Source of the DNA: Muribaculaceae bacterium
GTDB taxonomy: Bacteria > Bacteroidota > Bacteroidia > Bacteroidales > Muribaculaceae
NCBI GenBank assembly: GCA_022510405.1
Contig: JAFLTP010000004.1
Location: 49,286-113,285, forward strand
DNA: 64,000 bases
Direction of reading: 5' to 3'
The translations under genes and the position numbers were made by a program. Positions within the stretch are counted from its first letter, which is position 1. The number at the start of each line of letters is the position of its first letter. The notes beneath the pieces are model-generated. The model was given only the letters and a program-made list of their open reading frames with translations. It did not search any database and was not told the origin of the DNA. Shown one piece after another: positions 1 to 8,890 of this stretch.

Positions 1-1081
1 TTGCATGGTGGTCGGTGACCTTAGAATTATCAAAAACCTTTTTGTTTTTAACAAGTTTTTTCCCTCTTAAAGGCTCCAATAAATCCTTGTATTGAACCAA
101 TGAATTCAAAATCGGTCCGCATTTTTTATAAATATCCTCCGGAAGATAGGTAGTATCAACTCGTGGATAGGTAGTCACCTTTTTTTCATAGAGAGATTGT
201 ACCGTCTTTAAAGTTTCATCAGCGCTTAAATTCAATTTTTTATTGCATTCCACTTGAAGAGAAGTGAGATCAAAAAGTCTGGGGTGAGCTTCTTTACCTG
301 ATTTTTTAGAAATATCAGATATTGTTAGAGGCAAATCTTTGATCCGGTTAATGATTTCCTCTCCTTTTTCCATTTTTTCAAATTTTTTACCGGAATAAGA
401 GAAAAGAACATCACGATACAGAGTTTTTAATTCCCAATAATCCTGAGGAACGAAGTTTTCTATTTCATATTGTCGGTTAACCACCAAAGCAAGAGTAGGA
501 GTCTGGACTCTTCCGATAGACAAAATTTGTCCTCTTTGACCATATTTCAGCGAATATAATCTTGTGGCGTTGATGCCGAGGACCCAGTCTCCAATAGCTC
601 TACAAAGACCTGCGAGATATAATGGTTCGTAATTTTTTTCAGGTTTCAGATTATTGAAACCATCACGGATAGCATCGTCGGTCATTGAATTAATCCAGAG
701 CCGTTTCACCGGTTTTTTACAATGCGCTTTTTGCATAACCCATCTCTGGATTAGTTCACCCTCCTGGCCGGCATCGCCACAATTTATTATTTCATCGCAT
801 TTAAGAATCAGATCTGAAATGACCTTAAATTGTTTTTTATAGGAATCATTATTGATCAAACGAATCCCAAACCGAGGAGGTATCATCGGAAGCGCCGACA
901 TAGCCCAAGGTTTCCAATTTGGAGTGTAGTCGGAAGGTTCTTTCAGACAACATAAATGTCCGAAAGTCCATGTGACGCAATATCCGTTCCCTTCCAGGAA
1001 TCCGTCATGTTTTGAGTTGGCTCCTAAAATTCTGGCTATGTCTCTGCCTACGCTTGGTTTTTCAGTGATGCAAAGAATCAT
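1..1081 (-). CDS. topB: DNA topoisomerase III, N-terminal 360 residues (cut by window edge)
   Basis: Type IA topoisomerase that passes single DNA strands through a transient 5'-phosphotyrosine break, acting in decatenation and resolution of recombination intermediates. Read on the minus strand from ATG at 1081, the protein opens with ILCITEKPSVGRDIA, the Toprim glycine/glutamate motif of the family, and has the acidic Toprim segment CGDAGQEGELIQRW. The active-site segment TTYPRVDTTYL lies near residue 303, with catalytic Tyr about 305. The frame is open to the left edge, so the C-terminal part is missing. Its ATG overlaps the mazG stop codon (ATGA), so the two genes are probably translationally coupled. 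Type III enzymes also occur on conjugative elements, but the housekeeping neighbours here argue for a chromosomal copy. Confidence 0.93.
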   Translation of the reverse strand, partial: MILCITEKPSVGRDIARILGANSKHDGFLEGNGYCVTWTFGHLCCLKEPSDYTPNWKPWAMSALPMIPPRFGIRLINNDSYKKQFKVISDLILKCDEIINCGDAGQEGELIQRWVMQKAHCKKPVKRLWINSMTDDAIRDGFNNLKPEKNYEPLYLAGLCRAIGDWVLGINATRLYSLKYGQRGQILSIGRVQTPTLALVVNRQYEIENFVPQDYWELKTLYRDVLFSYSGKKFEKMEKGEEIINRIKDLPLTISDISKKSGKEAHPRLFDLTSLQVECNKKLNLSADETLKTVQSLYEKKVTTYPRVDTTYLPEDIYKKCGPILNSLVQYKDLLEPLRGKKLVKNKKVFDNSKVTDHHA

Positions 1082-1860
1082 TCTAATGATTTGGCTTCAT
1101 TCCAAATTTCGTCCATTTCTGCAAGCGACATTTCTTTGAGGTTTTTTCCTAATTCTTTAGCTTTAGCCTCAAGGTAATTAAAACGTCGAATAAATTTTCT
1201 GTTGGTTTTTTCCAGAGCATTTTCCGGATTTACACCATATAATCTTGCTGCATTAATCACGGCAAACATTAGATCGCCAAATTCCTCTTCAAGTTTATCT
1301 TTATTGCCACTCTTGATTTCGTTCTCTACTTCATTTGTTTCTTCCTTCACTTTCTCCCATACTTGATAAGGTTGTTCCCAATCGAATCCTACATTTGCGG
1401 CTTTCTCTTGTATCCTGTTGGCTTTAATAAGAGAAGGAAGAGAATTAGGCACTCCGGATAAAACAGTTTTATTGCCTCCTTTTTCTTTCAACTTTATTTG
1501 TTCCCAATTTTTAGACACTTCTTCAGGAGAGTCGGCAGAAACATTTCCATAGATATGAGGATGTCTGAAAATTAATTTATCAGTCAAGGCATTGCAAACA
1601 TCTGCAATATCAAACAAACCTTTCTCATCTGCTATTTTAGAGTAAAAACCGATATGAAGCAGAACATCTCCCAATTCTTTTTTAATATTATTGCTGTCAT
1701 TGTCAAGAATTGCATCAGTTAGCTCGTAAACTTCTTCTATGGTATTGGAACGAAGTGATTCATTAGTTTGTTTGGCATCCCATGGACATTTTTCCCTTAA
1801 AGTGTCCAGAACATTTAGGAAACGCAAGAATGCTTGTGATTTTTCGTTATCTGAATGCAT
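1078..1860 (-). CDS. mazG: Nucleoside triphosphate pyrophosphohydrolase MazG
   Basis: Hydrolyses (d)NTPs to the monophosphate and pyrophosphate, a cytosolic house-cleaning activity; in E. coli it also lowers ppGpp. The 260-residue protein has the usual two tandem MazG domains. The first (about 15-115) carries CPWDAKQTNESL and the metal-binding EEVYELTDAI with ELGDVLLH. The second (about 145-250) carries KVKEETNEVENEI and EEEFGDLMFAVINAAR, the EExxE...ExxD pattern. Length matches the family. It starts at ATG 1860 behind a TAACTTTGT promoter box, and its stop overlaps the topB start by four bases. Confidence is high. Confidence 0.95.
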   Translation of the reverse strand: MHSDNEKSQAFLRFLNVLDTLREKCPWDAKQTNESLRSNTIEEVYELTDAILDNDSNNIKKELGDVLLHIGFYSKIADEKGLFDIADVCNALTDKLIFRHPHIYGNVSADSPEEVSKNWEQIKLKEKGGNKTVLSGVPNSLPSLIKANRIQEKAANVGFDWEQPYQVWEKVKEETNEVENEIKSGNKDKLEEEFGDLMFAVINAARLYGVNPENALEKTNRKFIRRFNYLEAKAKELGKNLKEMSLAEMDEIWNEAKSLE

Positions 1861-1878
1861 ATAATTCTAAATTTGGAT

Positions 1879-1918
1879 ACAAAGTTACTTTAAATTGCGA
1901 GATAATTTATAACTTTGT
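1879..1918. promoter_or_regulatory. Divergent promoter pair for mazG-topB and nrnA
   Basis: The 70-bp gap between mazG and nrnA holds back-to-back Bacteroidota -7 boxes (consensus TAnnTTTG). On the minus strand TAACTTTGT lies at 1887-1879, pointing to mazG. On the plus strand TAACTTTG lies at 1910-1917, pointing to nrnA, with a TTTA about 17 bases upstream as a weak -33 box. Assignment rests on motif and position only. Confidence 0.6.
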
Positions 1919-1930
1919 AAATTCAAAAAA

Positions 1931-2959
1931 ATGGATAAATTAATCGACCATAATAAAGCTAAAGATTTTCTACAGTTGCTTAAAGACAACGAGAGGATCG
2001 TGCTCACATGCCATGTTCGTCCTGATGGCGATGCCATCGGCAGCACACTCGGACTTTGGCATCTCCTAAGAACAATGGGGAAGGAAGCGACCGTAATTGT
2101 GCCTGACAAGGCGCCGGTGAGTTTGTCGTTCCTTCCTGGATTTAAGGAGATAGGAGTTTACACCAGTCATAAGGATTTTTGTGAGAAAACCGTGGATGAG
2201 GCACAGCTTATAATCTGCTGTGATTTTAACGTTCCTTGCCGTCAAGACTCGTTGGCACCGGTGATTCAAGGTTCCCATTGCAAGAAAGTCTTGATTGACC
2301 ATCATACTGAACCCGGGAACTTTACGGATTTGATATTCTCCTATCCCAAGATGTCAAGCACTTGCGAACTGGTTTTCCGAATCATTGCTGCGATGGGTTT
2401 GTATGATAAGGTAGATAAAGATTGTGCGACATGTTTGTTGACAGGCATCATCACAGACACTCGGAATTTCACAGTTAATATCAATAATCCGGACATCTAC
2501 GATATATTGATGCGCCTTTTGGAAAAGGATGTAGATAAAGATAGGATTGTGAAAGAGGCCTTGAATACAAGAAGTCTGAACAGCCTAAGGCTTGAGGCCT
2601 ATGCTTTATCTCAAAAAATGGAAATTTTTCCCGAGCATAAATGCGCTTTGATAACCCTTGACCAGGAAGACTTAAAAAAATATTCTTACGAAAGAGGAGA
2701 CACGGAAGGGTTGGTGAACCGGCCACTCGAAATAAGAGGTATGATTTATTCCATTTTTATGCGGGAAGATCCGGATTGTGTGAAAATATCAGCTCGTAGT
2801 TGCCAGGATTTCCCGGTTTCGGAGATTTGTAAGACTCTTTATGGAGGAGGTGGTCATATTCAGGCCGCAGGAGGTGAATTCCATGGGAGTTTAGAAGACT
2901 GTAAGAAAAAATTCCTGGATCATATAAAGGATTTTGATAAATATTTAATTAAAGGTTAA
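1931..2959 (+). CDS. nrnA: DHH-family phosphoesterase, NrnA-type oligoribonuclease / pAp phosphatase
   Basis: Cytosolic enzyme predicted to degrade nanoRNA (2-5 nt) and to dephosphorylate 3'-phosphoadenosine 5'-phosphate. The N-terminal DHH domain shows CHVRPDGDAIGS (Asp32 and Asp34 as metal ligands) and IDHHTEPGNF, the name-giving DHH triad. The C-terminal DHHA1 domain has the glycine-rich substrate loop GGGGHIQAAGG near residue 300. At 342 residues the length is normal for NrnA. The start at 1931 follows the promoter box by only about 12 bases, so the leader is very short. Bacteroidota lack classical Orn, which fits this role. The exact substrate preference cannot be read from the sequence. 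Confidence 0.88.
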   Translation: MDKLIDHNKAKDFLQLLKDNERIVLTCHVRPDGDAIGSTLGLWHLLRTMGKEATVIVPDKAPVSLSFLPGFKEIGVYTSHKDFCEKTVDEAQLIICCDFNVPCRQDSLAPVIQGSHCKKVLIDHHTEPGNFTDLIFSYPKMSSTCELVFRIIAAMGLYDKVDKDCATCLLTGIITDTRNFTVNINNPDIYDILMRLLEKDVDKDRIVKEALNTRSLNSLRLEAYALSQKMEIFPEHKCALITLDQEDLKKYSYERGDTEGLVNRPLEIRGMIYSIFMREDPDCVKISARSCQDFPVSEICKTLYGGGGHIQAAGGEFHGSLEDCKKKFLDHIKDFDKYLIKG

Positions 2960-3000
2960 AGGAAAAAGGATAACGGGAGAATAATTGAATGCTAATTAAA

Positions 3001-3600
3001 ATGAAAAATAAAAACATAAGAATAAGTCTTTTAAAACTTTCAATATTATTTTGCAGTATATTTTTTTTGATGAGTAGTTGTAGTAAAACTCAGAGCTACT
3101 CCGAATTATTAAGGGACGAGGAACATGCAGTGAACTGGTATTTGGCCAATTACAATGTAGTATTGGAATTGCCTGAAAATCCCAAGGATTTAATTACATA
3201 TGCAGAAGCCGGCGAAGATGCACCTTATTATAAGTTAGACTCAGAAGGATATGTCTATATGCAAGTGGTTTCAGCCAATTTTACAGAGATGGTGGATGAA
3301 GGAGATTTAGTGTATTTCCGCTTCAGCCGTGAAAGTATTGAAGATATGTATAACGGTATAGAGAGTGAACCGGGCGGTAATTCTGAGTATTTACCCAACG
3401 GATCCACAAGTTTTATTTACAAAAATAACTATCTCACTTCAACCACAACTTGGGGTACCGGCATCCAGATGCCTTTAAAATATATAGGATATAATTCGGA
3501 AGTAAACTTAGTTTTAAAAAGTTATTACGGCTTTACAGAGGAGCAATCATATTGTATTCCTTACCTTATGAACATCAGGTATTTTAAACCTGAATATTGA
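3001..3600 (+). CDS. DUF4827-like lipoprotein (FKBP-type fold candidate)
   Basis: Predicted lipoprotein of unknown function. An N-terminal hydrophobic segment ends in a lipobox at LMSSC (Cys27 counted from ATG 3001), so the mature protein is membrane-anchored. The sequence resembles DUF4827 proteins found across Bacteroidales, which are distantly related to FKBP-type peptidyl-prolyl isomerases. The stretch around VDEGDLVYFRFSRE and the closing YCIPYLMNIRYFKPEY is typical in my recollection of the family. The frame could also open at ATG 2989, but MKNKNIRIS at 3001 makes the better signal peptide. It lies between nrnA and glmM on the same strand. Isomerase activity is unproven. Confidence 0.75.
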   Translation: MKNKNIRISLLKLSILFCSIFFLMSSCSKTQSYSELLRDEEHAVNWYLANYNVVLELPENPKDLITYAEAGEDAPYYKLDSEGYVYMQVVSANFTEMVDEGDLVYFRFSRESIEDMYNGIESEPGGNSEYLPNGSTSFIYKNNYLTSTTTWGTGIQMPLKYIGYNSEVNLVLKSYYGFTEEQSYCIPYLMNIRYFKPEY

Positions 3601-3679
3601 GAATAAGGAGTAAGAAACAAGTCAAGATTATTTTTCAGTCAAGAAGACATAAAAGTGTGGAATAAAAAATAAAAGGGAA

Positions 3680-5059
3680 ATGTCATTAATCAAATCTATA
3701 TCAGGAATAAGAGGCACCATTGGTGGAAAAATGGGAGAAGGCCTGAGTGGTGTGGATATAGTGAAATTCACAGCTGCCTACGCTTCATTTATAAAAGCCA
3801 ACAATCCCCGAGCAACCAAAATTGTGGTGGGCCGTGATGCCCGTTTGAGTGGAAAAATGGTTGAGCATCTTGTTGTAGGTACTCTTTTATCAATGGGACT
3901 GGATGTAATAAACATAGGCTTGGCAACAACTCCAACTACTGAAGTTGCTGTGACGGGATGTAATGCAGATGGAGGAATCATACTGACAGCTAGCCATAAT
4001 CCAAAACAGTGGAATGCCTTAAAGCTTCTTAATTCAAAGGGTGAGTTTTTAAGTGATAAAGAAGGAAAACAGATCATAGCTTTAGCAGAAAAAGATGATT
4101 ATTCATTTGCTGAAGTAGATTCTTTAGGCAAAGAATATAAGGATGAAACTTGGTCGTTGCGCCATATTGAGATGGTGAAAAATCTCAAACTTGTGGATTG
4201 TGATGCAATAGAAAAAGCAGAATTCACTGTAGTGGTTGATGCTGTAAATTCTGTTGGAGGCATGGTTATTCCTCAGCTGTTAAGAGCTTTGGGAGTGAAA
4301 AATATTGTTGAATTGAATTGTGAGGCAACAGGAAAATTCGCACACAATCCCGAACCTATTCCGGAGAATCTTACAGATATCTCCCAACTGATGAGGGATG
4401 GAAAAGCGGATGTGGGGTTCGTAGTGGATCCGGATGTTGACCGTTTGGCAATTGTTATGGAAAACGGAGAAATGTTTGTAGAGGAATATACCCTTGTTGC
4501 AGTCGCTGACTATGTTCTTCGCCACACTCCCGGTTCCACCGTATCTAACCTTAGTAGTTCACGAGCGTTATCAGATGTGACAAAAAAACACGGATGTTCC
4601 TATTCAGCTGCTGCTGTTGGAGAAGTAAATGTGGTTGATAAAATGAAATCCACAAACGCAGTAATTGGAGGTGAGGGCAACGGAGGTGTAATTTATCCGG
4701 AATTACACTATGGAAGAGATGCCCTTGTAGGAGTTGCTTTATTCCTTACTTTGTTGGCCAAAGAGGGGAAAAAAGTGAGTGATTTAAAGAAAACTTATCC
4801 CTCATATAGCATCGTCAAAAATAAAGTTACCTTAACGCCGGAGATCAATGTTGACGCATTGCTTGAGAAAGTGAAAGAATTGTTTAAGAACGAAAAAGTC
4901 ACGGATATAGATGGGGTTAAAATTGACTTTGAAGACGGATGGGTACATTTAAGGAAATCAAATACAGAACCTATAATAAGAGTATATAGTGAGGCAGCGT
5001 CCGAGCAGAGGGCTCAGGAATTGGCTAAATCAGTTATGGATATAGTGGAAAGAGGTTAA
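3680..5059 (+). CDS. glmM: Phosphoglucosamine mutase
   Basis: Interconverts glucosamine-6-phosphate and glucosamine-1-phosphate, the step feeding UDP-GlcNAc for peptidoglycan and lipid A. The alpha-D-phosphohexomutase signatures are complete: the phosphoserine loop LTASHNPKQWNALK (Ser105), the Mg2+ loop DPDVDR (Asp250, Asp252, Asp254), the sugar-recognition loop EGNGGVIYPELHYGRD, and the C-terminal phosphate loop RKSNTEPIIRVYSE. At 459 residues it fits the Bacteroidota GlmM type. PGM/PMM activity cannot be excluded from sequence alone. sppA starts 19 bases downstream, so the two are probably co-transcribed. Confidence 0.9.
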   Translation: MSLIKSISGIRGTIGGKMGEGLSGVDIVKFTAAYASFIKANNPRATKIVVGRDARLSGKMVEHLVVGTLLSMGLDVINIGLATTPTTEVAVTGCNADGGIILTASHNPKQWNALKLLNSKGEFLSDKEGKQIIALAEKDDYSFAEVDSLGKEYKDETWSLRHIEMVKNLKLVDCDAIEKAEFTVVVDAVNSVGGMVIPQLLRALGVKNIVELNCEATGKFAHNPEPIPENLTDISQLMRDGKADVGFVVDPDVDRLAIVMENGEMFVEEYTLVAVADYVLRHTPGSTVSNLSSSRALSDVTKKHGCSYSAAAVGEVNVVDKMKSTNAVIGGEGNGGVIYPELHYGRDALVGVALFLTLLAKEGKKVSDLKKTYPSYSIVKNKVTLTPEINVDALLEKVKELFKNEKVTDIDGVKIDFEDGWVHLRKSNTEPIIRVYSEAASEQRAQELAKSVMDIVERG

Positions 5060-5078
5060 GTCTTAAGTTGTAAATAAT

Positions 5079-6878
5079 ATGTTGAAGAGGTTTTTTCTTA
5101 ACGCACTATCGTCTTTTTTGGGGGCATGGGTCGCAATCGTTATCTTTGGTGCAGTGTGTATAATGGTGATTGTGGGATTAGTGGCAAGATTAGGCATATC
5201 TCAAACTAATCAGGCTCAAGTCACTAAAGACAGTGTGCTGACTATAAACCTGAAAGGAGAAATAGACGAGACAGAAATGCCTGTAGACTTCGACTATACC
5301 ACATTAATGGCCGGAGATATCAACAAGAAACAATCTTTGGCCTTACTTACTTCTGCCATAGAGGCTGCTGCAGAAAACAAAAACGTTAAGGCAATATATC
5401 TTAAATGTAATTCAATAGCTGCTTCACCGGCAACCTTGAATGCTATCAGGAATTCTCTTTTAAAATTTAAGGAGAGCGGGAAAAAGATTATAGCCTACGG
5501 CGATATGTTGGCGATGGGAGATTATTATATCGCCACAGTTGCCGATGAATTATATATGAATCCGGGAGGCAATGTGACCTTAAAAGGATTGGGAGGTATG
5601 ACTCCTTTCTTTAAGGGTCTTTTCGAGAAAATCGGTATTCAATTCCAGGTAGTGAAGGTTGGCACTTATAAATCTGCAGTGGAACCATATATCCATGAAC
5701 ATATGAGCGAACCGGCGCGTGCTCAATTGGATACACTTTATGGAAGTATGTGGGGTATAATATGTGATGGTATTTGTGAGCAACGGAAAGGTATCACTCC
5801 CGCTAAGATTGATTCATTGATAAATAAAGAATTTATATTTCTTCGACAAGGAAAAGTTGCATTGGACGCAGGTCTCATCGACGGCTTATATTATGAAAGA
5901 AGTATGGACAGCATAATCGCTGTCGGAATAAATAAGAAGAAAGATGACTTGAATTTTATAGACCCGACTTTGCTTGTTTCACAAGAAGAATTGCTGACCG
6001 GTTTGTCTTCAAAGAATCAAATTGCGTTGGTTTATGCATCCGGGGAGATATTGGATGGTGGTGGAGACAATACCATCAATTATGAAAAATATGTTCCTTT
6101 AATTGTATCGCTTGCAGAAAATGAAAAGGTTAAGGGAATGGTATTGAGGGTAAATTCTCCCGGAGGATCCGTTTTCGGAAGTGAACAAATAGGAGATGCT
6201 TTAGACTATTTTCAAAGTAAAGGAAAACCGATAGCTGTTTCAATGGGAGATTATGCTGCATCAGGTGGTTATTGGATATCTTCATGCGCCAACAGAATAT
6301 TTGCAGATCCTTTGACTATAACAGGTTCAATAGGAATCTTTGGGTTAATACCCAATGTGGAGGGTTTGACAAAGAAATTAGGTGTGAATATGGAACTTGT
6401 TTCCACAAATCCGGAGGCTTCTTTCCCAAGTTTGTTTATGCCCTTGAATTCTCATCAACTCCAAGGTATGCAAGAAATGGTGGAAGAAGGTTACAATCAA
6501 TTTGTGGCCCGTGTTTCAAAGGGCAGGAAACTCTCAGAAAGCAAAGTTCGCAGAATAGGGGAAGGACGTGTTTGGGATGCTGTGACTGCCATGAGGATAG
6601 GACTTGTAGACCAACTTGGAGGTGTTCAGGATGCTATAGATTGGGTTGCTGAAAACTTGACTATCGAAAATTATGAAGTCACCCGATATCCTCGTTATGA
6701 AACCTCTGTATGGGACATATTGCCGAATGTGATGAATATGCAGATGAAAGATAAATTTATCTCTTCATTGGAAACCGAAATCAATCCATGGTTGTTTAAG
6801 AGAGTAGTAAGAACCTTGGAGAGGAAGCCGGTACAGGCTCTTATGCCGGAAATTAATGTAGGATTCGTTGCTAATTGA
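5079..6878 (+). CDS. sppA: Signal peptide peptidase SppA, 67-kDa type
   Basis: Membrane-anchored serine protease that digests cleaved signal peptides. An N-terminal transmembrane segment lies at about residues 12-37. Two tandem Clp/crotonase-like S49 domains follow, the long form seen in E. coli. The general-base lysine is in VKVGTYKSAVEPY (Lys198) in the first half, and the nucleophile serine is in DYAASGGYWISS (Ser395) in the second half, followed by TITGSIGIFG. Both catalytic residues are present, so the enzyme should be active. The 599-residue length matches the family. lpxK begins 10 bases after its stop. Confidence 0.94.
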   Translation: MLKRFFLNALSSFLGAWVAIVIFGAVCIMVIVGLVARLGISQTNQAQVTKDSVLTINLKGEIDETEMPVDFDYTTLMAGDINKKQSLALLTSAIEAAAENKNVKAIYLKCNSIAASPATLNAIRNSLLKFKESGKKIIAYGDMLAMGDYYIATVADELYMNPGGNVTLKGLGGMTPFFKGLFEKIGIQFQVVKVGTYKSAVEPYIHEHMSEPARAQLDTLYGSMWGIICDGICEQRKGITPAKIDSLINKEFIFLRQGKVALDAGLIDGLYYERSMDSIIAVGINKKKDDLNFIDPTLLVSQEELLTGLSSKNQIALVYASGEILDGGGDNTINYEKYVPLIVSLAENEKVKGMVLRVNSPGGSVFGSEQIGDALDYFQSKGKPIAVSMGDYAASGGYWISSCANRIFADPLTITGSIGIFGLIPNVEGLTKKLGVNMELVSTNPEASFPSLFMPLNSHQLQGMQEMVEEGYNQFVARVSKGRKLSESKVRRIGEGRVWDAVTAMRIGLVDQLGGVQDAIDWVAENLTIENYEVTRYPRYETSVWDILPNVMNMQMKDKFISSLETEINPWLFKRVVRTLERKPVQALMPEINVGFVAN

Positions 6879-6888
6879 ATAAGGAATA

Positions 6889-7986
6889 GTGAGAAGCACC
6901 AAGGATAAAATATTGGTAGGTCTGCTGACACCGGCTTCATGGATTTATGGAGCCATAGTGGGAGTGCGCAACTGGATGTTTGATCAGAAAATCCTCAAGT
7001 CAGTGGAATACGATATCCCAGTCATTGGTGTTGGAAATTTGACTGTGGGAGGCACCGGCAAGACTCCACATGTGGAATATATAGTGAGTCGCCTTATGAT
7101 GGATCATAAGGTTGCTGTTTTGAGCAGAGGTTATAAAAGAAAAACCAAAGGTTTTGTACTTGCTAATGCCAAAAGCACCCCCGGTGATATTGGTGATGAA
7201 CCTTATCAAATATATCAAAAGTTTCAAGGAAAAGTAAAGGTGGCTGCATGTGAGAGCCGGAGAAAGGGAATAGAAGAGCTTTTAAAATTATATCCCGACC
7301 TTCAAGTCATAGTGTTGGATGATTCTTTCCAACACAGATGGGTGAAGCCCAAAATTTCTATTTTACTTACTGACTACAGCCGTCCATTTTATGAAGACAA
7401 ACTCCTTCCTTTGGGAAGGTTAAGAGAAAGTCAGATGCAAGTGAATCGTGCGGATATGGTTATAGTAACCAAATGTCCTCAGGATACCCAACCGCTCACA
7501 TTCAGATTGGCCTCCAAGGAATTGGATTTAATGGCTTTCCAGAAACTTTTTTTCTCCCGATATGAATATGGACATTTAAAACCTGTCTTCATCGATGATG
7601 CTCCTTATACTGTTTCTTTAACAGATTTGACAGTAAAAGACAGTGTTATGTTGTTGACCGGTATTGCGAATCCACGGTATATTGTGAAATATTTTCGAGG
7701 ATATCCTTTTAAGGTGAAAGTAGACCACTATCCGGATCACCATGATTTCACAAAAAGAGATATTCAAGATATTCATAAGAAATTCCAAGAAATGCCCGGG
7801 GAAAGGAAAATAATAGTCACAACAGAAAAAGATGCTGTGAGATTGATGCATAACCCATATTTCCCTAAAGATTTAAAACCCTTTACATTTTATCTCCCGG
7901 TGGAAGTGAGAATGGTGAGGGGTGTGGACGACCATGATTTAATTGAAGAAATAAAAAACCAGATAAAAGTTAAAAATTTAGGTTAG
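6889..7986 (+). CDS. lpxK: Tetraacyldisaccharide 4'-kinase
   Basis: Phosphorylates the 4' position of the lipid A disaccharide precursor (lipid IVA formation) at the inner membrane. The P-loop is GNLTVGGTGKTPH (residues about 49-61), after a short N-terminal hydrophobic stretch (LVGLLTPASWIYGAIVGV). The conserved DDSFQHRWV replaces the common DDGFQH with a serine. KCP in the middle and TTEKDAVRL near the C-terminus are family features. The only start near the expected N-terminus is GTG at 6889, 10 bases after sppA; an unusual start but the homologous N-terminus begins here. Confirms a Gram-negative lipid A maker. Confidence 0.93.
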   Translation: MRSTKDKILVGLLTPASWIYGAIVGVRNWMFDQKILKSVEYDIPVIGVGNLTVGGTGKTPHVEYIVSRLMMDHKVAVLSRGYKRKTKGFVLANAKSTPGDIGDEPYQIYQKFQGKVKVAACESRRKGIEELLKLYPDLQVIVLDDSFQHRWVKPKISILLTDYSRPFYEDKLLPLGRLRESQMQVNRADMVIVTKCPQDTQPLTFRLASKELDLMAFQKLFFSRYEYGHLKPVFIDDAPYTVSLTDLTVKDSVMLLTGIANPRYIVKYFRGYPFKVKVDHYPDHHDFTKRDIQDIHKKFQEMPGERKIIVTTEKDAVRLMHNPYFPKDLKPFTFYLPVEVRMVRGVDDHDLIEEIKNQIKVKNLG

Positions 7987-8033
7987 GATTTTATTACCTT
8001 AAGAAATAAGAAAAAATAATACCATAAATTACG

Positions 8034-8858
8034 ATGGAAAAGACATATTTGGAAATGATTGAGGAAGCATCAGCCTTTCTCCAATCAAAAGTGAAAAATA
8101 TACCTGAAATAGCAATAATTCTGGGCACGGGACTTGGAGATTTAATTAATTATATAAAAGATAGCATTGCTATAGATTATAAAGAAATACCTCATTTCCC
8201 GGTATCAACCGTTGAAGGACATAGTGGACGTCTTATTTTCGGCACCTTAGGAGGGAAACGAGTTATGGCAATGCAGGGAAGATTCCATTACTACGAGGGA
8301 TACGATATGAAGCAGGTGACTTTCCCGGTGAGAGTTATGCAACATCTGAAGGTGAAAAAACTTTTTGTGAGCAATGCCGCTGGAGGAATGAATAAAGAGT
8401 TTCAAGTGGGAGATGTGATGGTAATCACTGACCACATTAATCTTTTCCCTGAAAATCCTCTAAGAGGAAAAAATTATGATGAATTAGGACCCCGTTTCCC
8501 GGCGATGACAGAAGCCTACAGTCTAAAATTGATTTCAAAGGCGGATGATATAGCTGCAAAAAAAGGAATGAGACTAATGCATGGTGTGTATGTTGGCACA
8601 CCGGGACCTACGTTTGAAACACCTGCGGAATATGAATATTTTAGAATTATAGGTGGTGACGCTGTTGGAATGTCTACAGTTCCTGAAGTTATAGTAGCCA
8701 ACCATGCAGGCATGGAAGTATTTGGAGTGTCTGTAATAACAGACCTTGGAGGAAAAGATATAAAAGAGGTTCCAACTCATGAAGAGGTGCAGAAAGCAGC
8801 TCTCAAGGCTCAACCGAATATGACTTCTTTAATCACTTCAATGTTAGAAGAAATTTAA
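8034..8858 (+). CDS. punA: Purine-nucleoside phosphorylase (trimeric type)
   Basis: Phosphorolyses inosine and guanosine to base plus ribose-1-phosphate in purine salvage. Family landmarks: phosphate loop GTGLGD, VEGHSGRLIFG, the FHYYEGYD segment, SNAAGGMN, GTPGPTFETPAEYEYF with the purine-binding Glu, and GMSTVPEVIVANHAGM. At 274 residues it matches the low-molecular-mass trimeric family (PNP/MTAP). It follows lpxK by 47 bases and precedes thiL by 32, all on one strand, so it may share their transcript. Confidence 0.93.
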   Translation: MEKTYLEMIEEASAFLQSKVKNIPEIAIILGTGLGDLINYIKDSIAIDYKEIPHFPVSTVEGHSGRLIFGTLGGKRVMAMQGRFHYYEGYDMKQVTFPVRVMQHLKVKKLFVSNAAGGMNKEFQVGDVMVITDHINLFPENPLRGKNYDELGPRFPAMTEAYSLKLISKADDIAAKKGMRLMHGVYVGTPGPTFETPAEYEYFRIIGGDAVGMSTVPEVIVANHAGMEVFGVSVITDLGGKDIKEVPTHEEVQKAALKAQPNMTSLITSMLEEI

Positions 8859-8890
8859 TGAGTCGTAGAAGAATTTAATTATTCGAACAT